A stretch of 64,000 nucleotides of DNA from JBCDCE01 sp039182515 (GCA_039182515.1 JBCDCE010000009.1:10268-74267), one strand, 5' to 3'. Counted from the first letter of the stretch, positions 17,053 through 25,971 are shown. Notes: a model not told the origin generated them from the letters alone. Numbers and translations: made by a program.

Positions 17053-18345
17053 ATGCCCGCGACGCTCCACATTGGCCAGCTGCTCACGCCGCTCAAATCC
17101 CCCTTTGAGGCCCCTCTTGAAGAGAGCTTTCGCTATGAAAGCCGTGGCGGTCTCTTGGTCGAGGATGGTCGCATTCAAGCGCTGGGGCCCGCAGAGGGTC
17201 TGCGTGCGGCACATCCTCGAGCAGAGGTGGTGGATCACGGGCAAGGCCTGATCACGCCAGGTTTTGTCGATGCGCATGTGCACTATCCCCAAACCGCTAT
17301 TATCGCGAGCTGGGGGAAACGCCTGATCGATTGGCTGGAAACCTACACATTTCCCGAAGAGATACGGCTTTCCGATCCGGCCTATGCCACAGAGATTGCC
17401 GAGCGCTATATCTCGCTGGCCCTCGCGCATGGGACCACCAGCATGGCCACTTATTGCACCTCAGACCCGGCCTCGGTGACGGCCATTTTTGAAGCGGCAG
17501 ACGCGCGTAACATTGCCATCGTGGCAGGCAAAACCTGTATGGACCGCAATGCGCCTGAGGCTCTGTGTGACACGGCCACGCGCGCCTACGACGAAAGCAA
17601 AGCGCTGCTCGAAACTTGGCACGGAACGGGGCGCGCGCGCTATGCGATCACGCCGCGCTTTTCGCCCACCTCTACGCCAGAGCAACTGGCAGCCCTCGGC
17701 GCTCTATGGTCTGAGCACCCTAGCGCTTTGGTGCAAACCCATATCAGCGAGCAAAAAGAAGAGATTGCTTGGGTGCAGGAACTCTTTCCGCAAAACCGCG
17801 ACTATCTGAGCACCTACGAAGACCACGGTCTCATTGGCCCCGGCACGCTTTTGGGGCACGCCATCCACCTCACGGCCTCTGAGGAAGCGCGCATCCGCGA
17901 GGCGGGCGCGACTTTAATTCACTGCCCCACCTCCAACAGTTTCATAGGATCGGGCCTCTTTGAAACAGCCAGGCTTGCGCAGGCCGGTCAGCGCATTGGT
18001 TTGGCAACGGACACTGGCGGCGGTTCAAGTTTTTCGATGTTGCGGACCATGGCTGCCGCTTATGAAATTGGCCAGCTTAGCGGCAGCGCGCTGCACCCTG
18101 GAGAGCTGTTCTATCTTGCCACCTTGGGCAGCGCGGAAACCTTGGGTTTATCTCATGAAATCGGGAGCTTAGCACCAGGATCAATGGCAGATTTTCTAGT
18201 GCTTGATCTCGCCTCAACACCCGCCATTGCGCAACGCGCGGACCGCTCAAACGACATCTGGGAGTTGCTCTTTTCCACCATCATGATGGGTGACGATCGT
18301 GCCATCACCCGGGTTTTTGTGGCGGGAGAAGATGAAACTGCTTGA
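17053..18345 (+). CDS. guaD: Guanine deaminase
   Basis: A 430-residue amidohydrolase converting guanine to xanthine in purine salvage and catabolism. The zinc site reads VDAHVHYPQ (H75, H77), later QTHISEQ and the LLGHAIHLT histidine, then ATDTGGGSSFSML, which is the guanine-deaminase signature around the metal-binding aspartate. The substrate loop WLETYTFPEE after SWGKRLID is also diagnostic. It is divergent from mgtE and close to a second purine-type deaminase at 18.9 kb, so the locus likely handles guanine and oxidised guanine. Confidence 0.95.
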   Translation: MPATLHIGQLLTPLKSPFEAPLEESFRYESRGGLLVEDGRIQALGPAEGLRAAHPRAEVVDHGQGLITPGFVDAHVHYPQTAIIASWGKRLIDWLETYTFPEEIRLSDPAYATEIAERYISLALAHGTTSMATYCTSDPASVTAIFEAADARNIAIVAGKTCMDRNAPEALCDTATRAYDESKALLETWHGTGRARYAITPRFSPTSTPEQLAALGALWSEHPSALVQTHISEQKEEIAWVQELFPQNRDYLSTYEDHGLIGPGTLLGHAIHLTASEEARIREAGATLIHCPTSNSFIGSGLFETARLAQAGQRIGLATDTGGGSSFSMLRTMAAAYEIGQLSGSALHPGELFYLATLGSAETLGLSHEIGSLAPGSMADFLVLDLASTPAIAQRADRSNDIWELLFSTIMMGDDRAITRVFVAGEDETA

Positions 18346-18356
18346 GGCAAAAGCCT

Positions 18357-18821
18357 TTAACAGTCGGCCGCGAAAACCGTGACCCAGTTTTTACCGTCTC
18401 GGCCAAGGCCATAGGAGTCGGCGCGCTTGGACAGATTGTTTTTGCGGTGCCCAGGGGATTCGTGCCATTCGCGAAACACTTGCGCCTCGCTGGTTTGACC
18501 CCAAGCGATATTTTCAGCCGCATAACACGCATTGTAGCCCGTGCGCCGCACCCGTTTGAGGATCGTCGAGCCGTCAGATCCGACATGCGAAAAGAAGTTC
18601 TGAGCCGTCATATCAGCGGCATGGCGACGTGCGATGGCATCCAGCGCACGATCTCGGCGCAGGCTTTTGAGGCCCACGGCTGCGCGCTCAGAATTTAGAG
18701 CGCCGGTGAAATTGTAGTAAGGTAAAGCGGACGGAGCTCGGGTGGCTTCAGGCGTTTTGGACGTGCCACATCCAACCAGTAAAGCAGACCCCATAAGCAT
18801 GATAACAGCAGCGGTTTTCAT
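18357..18821 (-). CDS. CAP-domain (SCP-like) lipoprotein
   Basis: A 154-residue secreted protein. The signal ends at LLVGC, a lipobox, predicting anchoring to a membrane. The CAP fold is read from LNSERAAVGLKSLRRD, HAADMTAQNFFSHVGSDG and NIAWGQTS...EWHESPGHRKNN, with the cavity histidines (FFSH, PGHR) and glutamate (EWHE) in place. Family members occur outside the cell; bacterial functions are poorly defined. It is convergent with guaD, only 11 bases apart. Confidence 0.88.
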   Translation of the reverse strand: MKTAAVIMLMGSALLVGCGTSKTPEATRAPSALPYYNFTGALNSERAAVGLKSLRRDRALDAIARRHAADMTAQNFFSHVGSDGSTILKRVRRTGYNACYAAENIAWGQTSEAQVFREWHESPGHRKNNLSKRADSYGLGRDGKNWVTVFAADC

Positions 18822-18867
18822 TCATCCCTCCGTTTGGCAACCATCGCGTTCACGCTTACCTGAGAGA

Positions 18868-20214
18868 TCAGCCCATTAAGCGGCTAAGATGTGTCTTTTG
18901 CGTGTCCATCAAGCGAATTGGATCAATGGTCGTGAAGTGTCCATCGCGCAAAATTTGCCGTCCCTCTACCCATAGATCCCGAACCTGCCGAGGACCGGCT
19001 AAAATCAGCTGAGCGGGATCCCACACACCGGCGCTTTCCAGCCCATTGCAAGCCCAAACAGCAAGATCGCCGCGAAAGCCCGGAGCAATCTGACCAATGT
19101 CTGTACGCCCTAAAACCTCAGCGCCACCGCGCGTGGCCAATCGCAAGGCCTCGTGGGCCGTCATGGCATCCGCGCCTTTTGCCACCCGTTGCAGCAACAT
19201 GGCTTGGCGGGCTTCATCAAGGAGATGCGCACGGTCGTTGCTGGCTGAGCCATCCACGCCTAATCCCAGCGGCACGCCCTGCCCCAACATCTCCACCACG
19301 GGTGCGATGCCAGAACCCAAGCGGCAATTCGAGCATGGACAATGCGACACACCGGTTTTGGTGCGCGCAAAAAGCTCAATTTCGCTGGGATCAAGCGCCA
19401 CGCAATGGGCGTGCCACACATCCTCGCCGGTCCAGCCAAGGTCTTGCGCATATTGCCCGGGGCGGCAGCCAAAGGTTTCTAAACTATAGCGAATATCCTC
19501 TTCATTCTCCGCCAAATGGGTATGCAGCCGCACGCCTTTATCGCGTGCCAATAAGGCGGCATCGCGCATAAGCTCACGGCTGACGGAAAATGGCGAGCAA
19601 GGCGCCACTCCAACGCGCACCATCGCCCCTGGATTTGGATCATGGAAGGCGTCGATGACACGAATGGAGTCTTCGAGAATATCGGGCTCACGCTCAACCA
19701 AATCGTCGGGAGGTAACCCACCATCACTTTCACCAATGCTCATCGCGCCACGCGTGGGATGGAAGCGCAGTCCAACCTCTTTTGCGCCCTCAATTGTGTC
19801 TTCCAGCCGCGCGCCATTGGGATAGAGATAAAGGTGATCTGAGCTGGTTGTGCAGCCTGAAAGCGCCAATTCAGCCAACCCAAGGGTAGCGCTGATGCGC
19901 ATATCGTCCGGGGTAAACTGCGCCCAAATCGGATAGAGCGTTTTGAGCCAGCCAAAGAGCAAGGCATCCTGCGCGGCAGGCACAGCACGGGTAAGCGTCT
20001 GATAGAGATGATGATGCGTGTTTATGAGCCCCGGTGTAACGATCACTCCATGCATCAAATGCGTTTCGCAATCAGGCCCAGTTTGATCCGCGAGATTTGG
20101 CCCAACTGCTTGAATTTGCCCGTTTTTGAGCCAAATGTCAGCCTCTTCTAAGACATCTTCACCATCTACCATCGTCACGATGTGTTGGCACTTGGACAGA
20201 AGAACCTCGCCCAT
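18868..20214 (-). CDS. 8-Oxoguanine deaminase (amidohydrolase)
   Basis: A 448-residue amidohydrolase starting MGEVLLSKCQHIVTM; its ATG overlaps the hisN stop as TGATG. The metal motif GLINTHHHLYQ (H67, H69), the AENEEDI and HAHCVALD segments and GLGVDGSASND are present. LLFGWLKTLYPIWAQFTPDD and PTRGAMSIGESDGGLPPDDL match the 8-oxoguanine deaminase group, which turns 8-oxoguanine into uric acid; close relatives act on hydroxyatrazine-type triazines. With guanine deaminase nearby, a role in clearing oxidised purines is plausible. Substrate choice needs assay. Confidence 0.88.
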   Translation of the reverse strand: MGEVLLSKCQHIVTMVDGEDVLEEADIWLKNGQIQAVGPNLADQTGPDCETHLMHGVIVTPGLINTHHHLYQTLTRAVPAAQDALLFGWLKTLYPIWAQFTPDDMRISATLGLAELALSGCTTSSDHLYLYPNGARLEDTIEGAKEVGLRFHPTRGAMSIGESDGGLPPDDLVEREPDILEDSIRVIDAFHDPNPGAMVRVGVAPCSPFSVSRELMRDAALLARDKGVRLHTHLAENEEDIRYSLETFGCRPGQYAQDLGWTGEDVWHAHCVALDPSEIELFARTKTGVSHCPCSNCRLGSGIAPVVEMLGQGVPLGLGVDGSASNDRAHLLDEARQAMLLQRVAKGADAMTAHEALRLATRGGAEVLGRTDIGQIAPGFRGDLAVWACNGLESAGVWDPAQLILAGPRQVRDLWVEGRQILRDGHFTTIDPIRLMDTQKTHLSRLMG

Positions 20215-21020
20215 CAGCCCGCCAAAAGCTCTAGGGCTGCGGCGTGCAGTTCGGGCGTTGCAGCCGCGATGACCTGACCACCGTCTAAGCATGAGGCCCC
20301 TTGCCAATTTGTGACAATGCCGCCCGCCGCTTCGATCACACCTATGGGCCCCACAATATCATAGCTGTGCAGCCCAGCCTCGATCACAAGATCAATTTGA
20401 CCCGCCGCTAGAAGCGCATGGGCGTAGCAATCGCACCCGTAACGCGTGAGCTTGCACTGCGACGCAACCCTTTGAAACGCGGCCTGTTCTTGTGATGTGC
20501 CGACTTCCGGGAAGGTCGAAAAAAGGATGGCGCTTTCGAGCGCCTTCGTCCCCCGTACAGCTAAGGCACGCTCACCAAAAGGCCCTGTCATTTGGGCTTG
20601 CCCAAAGCCCCCCCAGAACCTTTCCCCAATGTAGGGCTGATCAATCACGCCCATCACAACGTTTGAGGCTGTGTCCGTGACGCCAATTAAAACACCCCAA
20701 ACAGGCGTGCCAGACAAGAAGCCACGCGTGCCATCGATAGGATCAAGGATCCAAGTGAAACCAGTGGTGCCAGGCTTTGTGCCGTATTCCTCGCCTAAGA
20801 TCGCATCATCGGGGCGTAATACGGCCAAAAGCTCACGCATCGCGGATTCCGCAGCGCGATCGGCTTGGGTGACCGGATCAAACCCCGCCTCATCCTTGGA
20901 GGCGATCTTGAGGGTATCTGCACGGAAATAAGGTAAAATCGCCTCTCGAGCCGCATCAGCAAGTTTGTGAGCGGTGTCTTGGAGCGATGTGATCTCTGCG
21001 GAAGATAAATGCGCTGTCAT
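20214..21020 (-). CDS. hisN: Histidinol-phosphatase, inositol-monophosphatase fold
   Basis: A 268-residue Mg2+-dependent phosphatase. Motif 1 (GEEYGT, then WILDPIDGTRGFLSGTPVWG) and motif 2 (SYDIVGPIGVIEAAGG) are clear. A tyrosine-aspartate in place of the usual WD and the GFLSG loop fit HisN, which removes phosphate from histidinol phosphate in histidine synthesis. Other his genes are not nearby, as is normal for this enzyme in alphaproteobacteria. It is coupled to the downstream 8-oxoguanine-type deaminase. Confidence 0.85.
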   Translation of the reverse strand: MTAHLSSAEITSLQDTAHKLADAAREAILPYFRADTLKIASKDEAGFDPVTQADRAAESAMRELLAVLRPDDAILGEEYGTKPGTTGFTWILDPIDGTRGFLSGTPVWGVLIGVTDTASNVVMGVIDQPYIGERFWGGFGQAQMTGPFGERALAVRGTKALESAILFSTFPEVGTSQEQAAFQRVASQCKLTRYGCDCYAHALLAAGQIDLVIEAGLHSYDIVGPIGVIEAAGGIVTNWQGASCLDGGQVIAAATPELHAAALELLAG

Positions 21021-21089
21021 TTTATTGGGCGTAGCGCGACTACCCGGCCCTGCGCAACCTTTGATGCGCAGGGCGGAACTTTCTCGCTA

Positions 21090-21452
21090 TCAGGCTGCGT
21101 CGCTCAGAACGCGGGCGAGATCAAAGAACTTACGGCGTTGCGCTTCAGGAATCGCATAGTAGGTGCGCACCAGAGCCAAGGCCTCTTTGTCTGTCATAAA
21201 GTCAGCTCCATTTTCCGTGGCAGCAGAAGCATCGGCTTCCAAACCGTCGAAGAAAAAAGCGACGTTCACACCTAAGGCTTCAGCGATGTCCCAAAGGCGC
21301 GACGCTGAGATCCGGTTCATGCCCGTTTCGTATTTTTGAATCTGCTGAAACTTGATCCCATCTTTCTCAGCCAGTTGTTGCTGAGTCATGCCAATCATCC
21401 AGCGGCGATGCCGGACGCGTTTTCCGACATGTGTATCGACATGGTGTGTCAT
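21090..21452 (-). CDS. XRE-family transcriptional regulator
   Basis: A 120-residue protein with an HTH_3 domain at about residues 9-63 (RVRHRRWMIGMTQQQLAEKD, IKFQQIQKYETGMNRISASR) followed by an acidic linker and a helical tail with LVRTYYAIPEAQRRKFFDLA. This layout is common in Rhodobacterales, where several near-identical paralogues occur. The upstream region is very AT-rich and holds three TTAACGCT motifs that may be its binding sites. Targets are unknown. Confidence 0.9.
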   Translation of the reverse strand: MTHHVDTHVGKRVRHRRWMIGMTQQQLAEKDGIKFQQIQKYETGMNRISASRLWDIAEALGVNVAFFFDGLEADASAATENGADFMTDKEALALVRTYYAIPEAQRRKFFDLARVLSDAA

Positions 21453-21515
21453 TTGTCATCTCCAGGTTGCGTTGAAGGGAACTTACGTAACTTAGATTTA
21501 AAAATCACGCAAAAT

Positions 21516-21672
21516 TAACGCTCAGTTGCGAAAAAAACCTCATATTTTTACAAAGTATTGATTTTATTGATTTTTAAATTTGTTAGGTGAGCGTTAATTT
21601 ATCTCGTTTTGGTTGATTGATGCGAAATTGACAACATCTCAGCGCAGAATATTAACAAATGATTAACGCTAA
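21516..21672. promoter_or_regulatory. Three TTAACGCTNA motifs in the XRE/qor intergenic region
   Basis: TTAACGCTCA at 21516-21525, its exact reverse complement TGAGCGTTAA at 21588-21597, and TTAACGCTAA at 21663-21672. Spacings are 72 and 75 bases. A TTACGTAA palindrome is at 21484-21491. The surrounding 300 bases are strongly AT-rich and sit between the divergent XRE gene and the quinone reductase, so they probably hold both promoters. Confidence 0.45.
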
Positions 21673-21757
21673 CACTGTGCAAATGCGAGTTGCAAAGCCC
21701 TTCAGGATTCGTCAGGGACACCTCCAGATCCTGGTCCCATCCCCAAAAGAGGTTCCG

Positions 21758-22717
21758 ATGCGCGCGCTTCAACTCCTGTCCTACGGTGTTCAGCCGGAAA
21801 TCACCGACGTCTCCACGCCCGCCCCAAAAAGCGGCGAGGTTTTGCTCAAGATCGATGCCTGTGGGCTCAATTTTGGCGATCTTCTGCTGATCAAAGGCAC
21901 CTACCAAGAAAAGCCTGATCTTCCCTTTACCCTCGGTATGGAAGTGGCCGGCACAATCACCGCACTTGGCGAAGATGTTAAAAATCTAGCCGTCGGAACC
22001 CGCGTTGCGGTTTTTGGCGGCACCGGTGGCTTGGCGGATTATGGATGTTTTGAGGCCCAGCGCTGCGTCCCGATCCCAGATCAAATGACAAGCATAGACG
22101 CAGCGGCCTTTTTGGTTGGCTACGGCACAAGTCATCTTGCCCTGACCCATCGCGCAAAGGTTGGCTCAGGTGACACCGTGTTGGTCACGGGTGCAGCAGG
22201 AGGTGTCGGCCTCACGGCCGTTGAAATCAGTGCACACCTCGGCGCTACTGTTATCGCTGTGGCGCGCGGTGCTGATAAGTTAAAAATCGCCGGAGATGCT
22301 GGAGCAAAACACCTTATAGACGCGGATGATCCAGACCTTACACAAAAGTTGAAAGACTTGGGCGGCCTAGACGTGATCTACGATGCCGTTGGCGGCGCAC
22401 TCTTTACAGCGTCGCTTAAGGCCTGCAACCGCGGAGCCCGCGTGCTGGTGATTGGCTTTGCCAGCGGGGACGTACCGCCTATTCCAGCCAACATATTGCT
22501 TGTGAAGAACATCACGGTGCATGGGTTTTATTGGGGCGGATATCTTAAGTTGGATCCAAAACCACTTGTGGAAAGCCTGGCCGAGAGCATGGATTGGTAC
22601 GTGCAGGGCAAGATTGCCCCTCATGTGAGCCAAACCTACCCGCTAGAAGAAGCGAACGCTGGCTTTGAAGCGCTGCGCCTGCGCAAATCAACCGGCAAGG
22701 TGGTGATCACGCTCTGA
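21758..22717 (+). CDS. NADPH:quinone reductase-like zinc-free MDR protein
   Basis: A 319-residue medium-chain reductase. The start MRALQLLSYGVQPEITDV at 21758 follows an AGAGG site and is preferred over an in-frame start at 21659. The N-terminal GroES-like part has CGLNFGDLLLIKGTYQ, and the Rossmann part has VLVTGAAGGVGLTAVEI. No catalytic zinc ligands are seen, as expected for quinone oxidoreductases that make two-electron reductions with NADPH. ILLVKNITVHGFYWGGY matches this subfamily. It overlaps the convergent LysR gene by 11 bases. Confidence 0.9.
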   Translation: MRALQLLSYGVQPEITDVSTPAPKSGEVLLKIDACGLNFGDLLLIKGTYQEKPDLPFTLGMEVAGTITALGEDVKNLAVGTRVAVFGGTGGLADYGCFEAQRCVPIPDQMTSIDAAAFLVGYGTSHLALTHRAKVGSGDTVLVTGAAGGVGLTAVEISAHLGATVIAVARGADKLKIAGDAGAKHLIDADDPDLTQKLKDLGGLDVIYDAVGGALFTASLKACNRGARVLVIGFASGDVPPIPANILLVKNITVHGFYWGGYLKLDPKPLVESLAESMDWYVQGKIAPHVSQTYPLEEANAGFEALRLRKSTGKVVITL

Positions 22718-23591
22718 GCGCTTCTGTCTCCCCTAATACACCCCCACCGCGATAGCTGGCACGCAACATGGTGCGCAGCGCGTCATATCCTTGATGATCT
22801 GTGCCCTGCGTATAAAGAATGATCTTGGTCACACCCGGATCAGGTAAAACGCCTTTATGATCAATCGGAGCCGTTTGCAGCGGCGCGCCCCCCTCAATAA
22901 CCGCACTGACCGCAAGATCAGCACTCACCGCCGCCTCAACAGCCGGATCATGCTCGGAGTCTATGACCATCTCCCAAGCTTGTCCCGCATCGTTCAAACG
23001 CCGCAACACACCAGAGCGAAAATTGCACAAAGAGCAAAACCCAATCGGCAAAGGCGATTGTCGCCAAGCCACGCCGCCATGTGCGCCGACCCAAACCAGG
23101 GGCTTTTGCACCAAAATCTCTCCTCCGGGGCCCGCCTCTTCTTCGGTTGTCACGATAAGATCAACCTCACCACGGCCGAACATCGCGAGCAGATTCATGG
23201 ACGAGGCTGAGATCAACCGGATCTGAATGCGCGGAAAGGCCTGCGAAAACTGGCGCAAAACGGGTGGGACAAAGGGATAGATAATATCATGCGGCACTCC
23301 GAGGGTGATCTCTCCTTCGTAGTCTTGTGCCGTCAGTCGCGCGATGGCCTCATCGTTGAGTGCGAGAAGTTGGCGCGCATAGCCCAAAAGTTGCTCCCCC
23401 GCTGAGGTGATCTGCAAGCTTCTGCCTTGTCGCTCAAAGAGCTCAAGCCCAACCGCATCTTCCAGCCGTTTGATCTGCATTGAGACCGCCGATTGCGTGA
23501 AATGCAAAAGCGACGCGGCTTTTGTAACGCCGCCCGTATCTGCAACAGCCGCAAAAGACCGTAAAGCGGTAAGATCTAGATGTCGCGCCAT
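22707..23591 (-). CDS. LysR-family transcriptional regulator
   Basis: A 294-residue regulator starting MARHLDLTALRSFAAVAD at 23591, with a GGAG site upstream. The winged HTH covers about residues 4-63 (KAASLLHFTQSAVSMQIKRL), and a periplasmic-binding-like effector domain follows (ITLGVPHDIIYPFVPPVLRQF). It is divergent from a DUF1127 gene with a 119-base AT-rich gap, the usual geometry for a LysR protein and its target. The inducer is unknown. Confidence 0.92.
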   Translation of the reverse strand: MARHLDLTALRSFAAVADTGGVTKAASLLHFTQSAVSMQIKRLEDAVGLELFERQGRSLQITSAGEQLLGYARQLLALNDEAIARLTAQDYEGEITLGVPHDIIYPFVPPVLRQFSQAFPRIQIRLISASSMNLLAMFGRGEVDLIVTTEEEAGPGGEILVQKPLVWVGAHGGVAWRQSPLPIGFCSLCNFRSGVLRRLNDAGQAWEMVIDSEHDPAVEAAVSADLAVSAVIEGGAPLQTAPIDHKGVLPDPGVTKIILYTQGTDHQGYDALRTMLRASYRGGGVLGETEALRA

Positions 23592-23710
23592 ATCACACTC
23601 CTTGATGGTATATCTCAAAAACATTCATTTTCCTTATTTCAAAACCTCCTCTACATATCAAGCATCGAAATACAAAACGCTTACACCATCAACAAAACTG
23701 GAGAGTGCTG

Positions 23711-23914
23711 ATGACCGTTCTCGATCTTTATTCCGCCCCGCGCTGGTCCATGTCTTTGAAGACATTTGCACGCGCGCTTCGCTTGCAAAAAAGCCGTGCA
23801 GACCTGCGTGGCTTGAGTGAAGCGCAACTGCGCGACATCGGTGTAAGCACTGAGATGGCACAAGAAGAGGCCGCGCGCCCGATCTGGGATGTGCCCGCAA
23901 ACTGGCGCGGATAA
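23711..23914 (+). CDS. DUF1127 small protein
   Basis: A 67-residue protein beginning MTVLDLYSAPRWSMSLKTF at 23711 after a GGAGAG site. The DUF1127 core is LRGLSEAQLRDIGVSTEMA, with an arginine-rich helix before it and a conserved IWDVPANW end. DUF1127 proteins are small basic factors; the Rhodobacter member CcaF1 binds RNA, and others affect stress and phosphate or carbon responses. It faces a LysR regulator and is followed by a second related gene. Confidence 0.9.
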   Translation: MTVLDLYSAPRWSMSLKTFARALRLQKSRADLRGLSEAQLRDIGVSTEMAQEEAARPIWDVPANWRG

Positions 23915-24056
23915 GCACCGTAAGCCACTGAAACTATTGGGTGGGGAATACCATACGGTCCGGAAAACGCGACTTTCGCATCGCCCCTTTCCGACCGTAC
24001 ACCCTGCCCATCGACACATTCGGTCACAAAAGAACTTTTTACAGGGACACCACCTC

Positions 24057-24266
24057 ATGGCTTATTTTGATTACACTTCTACACCTGCAATTTCAGCAGA
24101 GACTTTCGGCGTTAAACGTCCAAACTTGCGGTTGATGTGGCGGACCCTGCGGACACGTCGCCAGCTCGCACAGCTTGACCCTGCGCGCTACGAAGACCTC
24201 GGCCTCGATGCGGACGAGGTTGCGCTCGAATTGAGCCGTTCGATTTGGGACATTGCGCCCCGCTAA
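24057..24266 (+). CDS. DUF1127-like small protein, second copy
   Basis: A 69-residue protein (MAYFDYTSTPAISAETFGV...). After a variable start comes an arginine-rich stretch (LMWRTLRTRRQLAQL), then DPARYEDLGLDADEVALELS and the same IWD ending (SIWDIAPR) as its upstream neighbour. It appears to be a divergent relative, in line with DUF1127 proteins often being paired. The 142-base gap may hold a separate promoter. Confidence 0.8.
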   Translation: MAYFDYTSTPAISAETFGVKRPNLRLMWRTLRTRRQLAQLDPARYEDLGLDADEVALELSRSIWDIAPR

Positions 24267-24299
24267 AAGCTCTCAATCGCCCATTTTTAAGCCAAGTCC

Positions 24300-24334
24300 C
24301 CCGAGGCATCGCGCACTCCCAGCCTTGCCTCGGG
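24300..24334 (+). terminator. Hairpin after the DUF1127-like gene
   Basis: CCCGAGGCA (24300-24308) pairs with TGCCTCGGG (24326-24334), a perfect 9-bp stem with a 17-base loop, 34 bases after the stop. No T-run follows, so it could be a 3' stabilising structure rather than a true terminator. Confidence 0.45.
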
Positions 24335-24482
24335 TGGATACAGCAAAATTTAAGCGGATTCCGACCCAGATTGTCGCAAAACGCTTGAAAGCTCCGCCTT
24401 ACATGCCAATATCTAGATCAATCTCCCACGGAACCATCCGCTGGGAGCTAAATGTTGTTTTTTGGAGCTTGGAGGCATCCAC

Positions 24483-25265
24483 ATGGCAGAATTTGACACC
24501 GTGCGCACCGCTGGTGTTGGCGCCCGCGCCGCCCAAATTGATGAGGGTCTGCGCGCGCATATGAGCAAAGTCTACGGCACAATGTCCGTAGGTATGTTGA
24601 TCACAGGCCTTGCGGCTTGGGCGATCTCTGGTTTGGCAGTCACAACCGATCCAAGCCAAGCGGCTGCACAGCTGGGCAACGGCACAATGCTCAACAGCTT
24701 TGGCGCGGCAATCTACCTGTCGCCCCTGCGCTGGGTGATTATGTTTGCCCCCCTCGCGATCCTCTTTTTGGGCATGGGCCCTCTGATGCGCCGCGCCTCA
24801 GCCGCTGGCGCGCAGCTGGGCTTTTACGGCTTTGCAACGCTCATCGGTCTCTCGCTGAGCTCGATCTTCATCGTCTACACAGGCATGTCGATCGCCCAGA
24901 CCTTTGTGGTTACAGCCATTGCCTTCGCCGGCCTGTCCCTCTGGGGCTACACCACCAAGAAAGACATCTCCGCTTGGGGCTCATTCTTGATCATGGGTGT
25001 GATTGGCCTGTTGGTTGCCATGGTGGTGAACATCTTCCTTCAGTCTGAAGCGATGATGTTTGCGATCTCAGCGATTGGTGTTTTGGTTTTCGCGGGACTC
25101 ACAGCCTACGACACGCAGAACATTAAGAACGAATACGTCGCACACGCCCACCACGGCGACCAGGCATGGCTTGATAAATCAGCCATCCACGGCGCGCTCA
25201 GCATGTATCTGAACTTCCTCAACATGTTCCAGTTCTTGCTGATGTTCATGGGTCAACAAGAGTAA
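24483..25265 (+). CDS. Bax inhibitor-1/YccA family membrane protein
   Basis: A 260-residue protein starting MAEFDTVRTAGVGARAAQID with seven predicted membrane helices. The family stretch AYDTQNIKNEYVAHAH near residues 205-220 includes the conserved aspartate of the pH-dependent calcium-leak pore in BsYetJ-type members. The cytosolic start is short. Bacterial BI-1 proteins are linked to membrane and protein-quality stress (YccA inhibits FtsH). It has its own terminator right after it. Confidence 0.93.
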   Translation: MAEFDTVRTAGVGARAAQIDEGLRAHMSKVYGTMSVGMLITGLAAWAISGLAVTTDPSQAAAQLGNGTMLNSFGAAIYLSPLRWVIMFAPLAILFLGMGPLMRRASAAGAQLGFYGFATLIGLSLSSIFIVYTGMSIAQTFVVTAIAFAGLSLWGYTTKKDISAWGSFLIMGVIGLLVAMVVNIFLQSEAMMFAISAIGVLVFAGLTAYDTQNIKNEYVAHAHHGDQAWLDKSAIHGALSMYLNFLNMFQFLLMFMGQQE

Positions 25266-25286
25266 GCTAACGCTTCAGACAAAAAG

Positions 25287-25319
25287 AAAAGGCCAGCATC
25301 GCGCTGGCCTTTTTTTTTT
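25287..25319 (+). terminator. Rho-independent terminator after the BI-1 gene
   Basis: GGCCAGC (25291-25297) and GCTGGCC (25303-25309) flank a five-base loop and are followed by ten Ts. An A-run precedes it, so it may also stop transcripts of the facing gene. Confidence 0.92.
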
Positions 25320-25347
25320 GGATATTACGAAAGATACCGAAGCTTTC

Positions 25348-25971
25348 TTAGCAACGTTTCAACACCACCGCGCGCGTCAAACCACCGTTGATGGTTTTGC
25401 CCAAGACGGGCGTAAACACACAGTTTGTTGCAACCTCTTCCTGCAGCAAAAGCGCATCTAGCTGACCTTGGCTGAAGTTTTTGTTCCAAATTCCACGGCG
25501 CTCATAGACATTGTACGCCATCCCGCTGGGCGCCGAATGCTGGTGAATACGCCACTTTTGATTTCCGAACTTGATGTCTTCCGACGCAAAACCCTGTGGC
25601 ATGTCCACAATGGCTTTCGCCTCGAGCTTGGCAACGGTTGGATCCACGGCTGCCAGTTCGCTTTTTTGACCCATTGGGCTCATAGCCACCTTTTTGGCCA
25701 TTACGGGCGCAGCAATCGCCTTTGTGGTCATGCGCGCTTTTGGAGCCTCTTTCGGGGCCACATAGCCGTTGGCGGGGATCAGAATGGGCCGAGGTGGCGC
25801 CCGGTTCCAATCCACAAGCTGCCCCATGCCGTAAAAGCCGACGCCTTTGTTCATTCCGGTCGATGTGTAGGGCCCGATATCGGGCTCACGTGGACCATCT
25901 TGTGCCGTGCTCACAATAGGGCCTGCGCAGAGCCCCAAACCCAAAACCGCCGCAAATAGATTATTTTTCAT
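25348..25971 (-). CDS. Secreted hypothetical protein
   Basis: A 207-residue protein whose start MKNNLFAAVLGLGLCAGPIV opens a signal peptide ending near VSTAQDG. The mature part has a proline-rich segment (DWNRAPPRPILIPANGYVAP), an Ala/Lys-rich middle and a C-terminal domain with FGNQKWRIHQHS and LLQEEVATNCVFTP, with two cysteines that could form a disulphide (NCVFTP and the final RC). I do not recognise the family. A GGGA sits ahead of the start, and the upstream 54 bases separate it from a GNAT gene on the same strand. Confidence 0.7.
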   Translation of the reverse strand: MKNNLFAAVLGLGLCAGPIVSTAQDGPREPDIGPYTSTGMNKGVGFYGMGQLVDWNRAPPRPILIPANGYVAPKEAPKARMTTKAIAAPVMAKKVAMSPMGQKSELAAVDPTVAKLEAKAIVDMPQGFASEDIKFGNQKWRIHQHSAPSGMAYNVYERRGIWNKNFSQGQLDALLLQEEVATNCVFTPVLGKTINGGLTRAVVLKRC

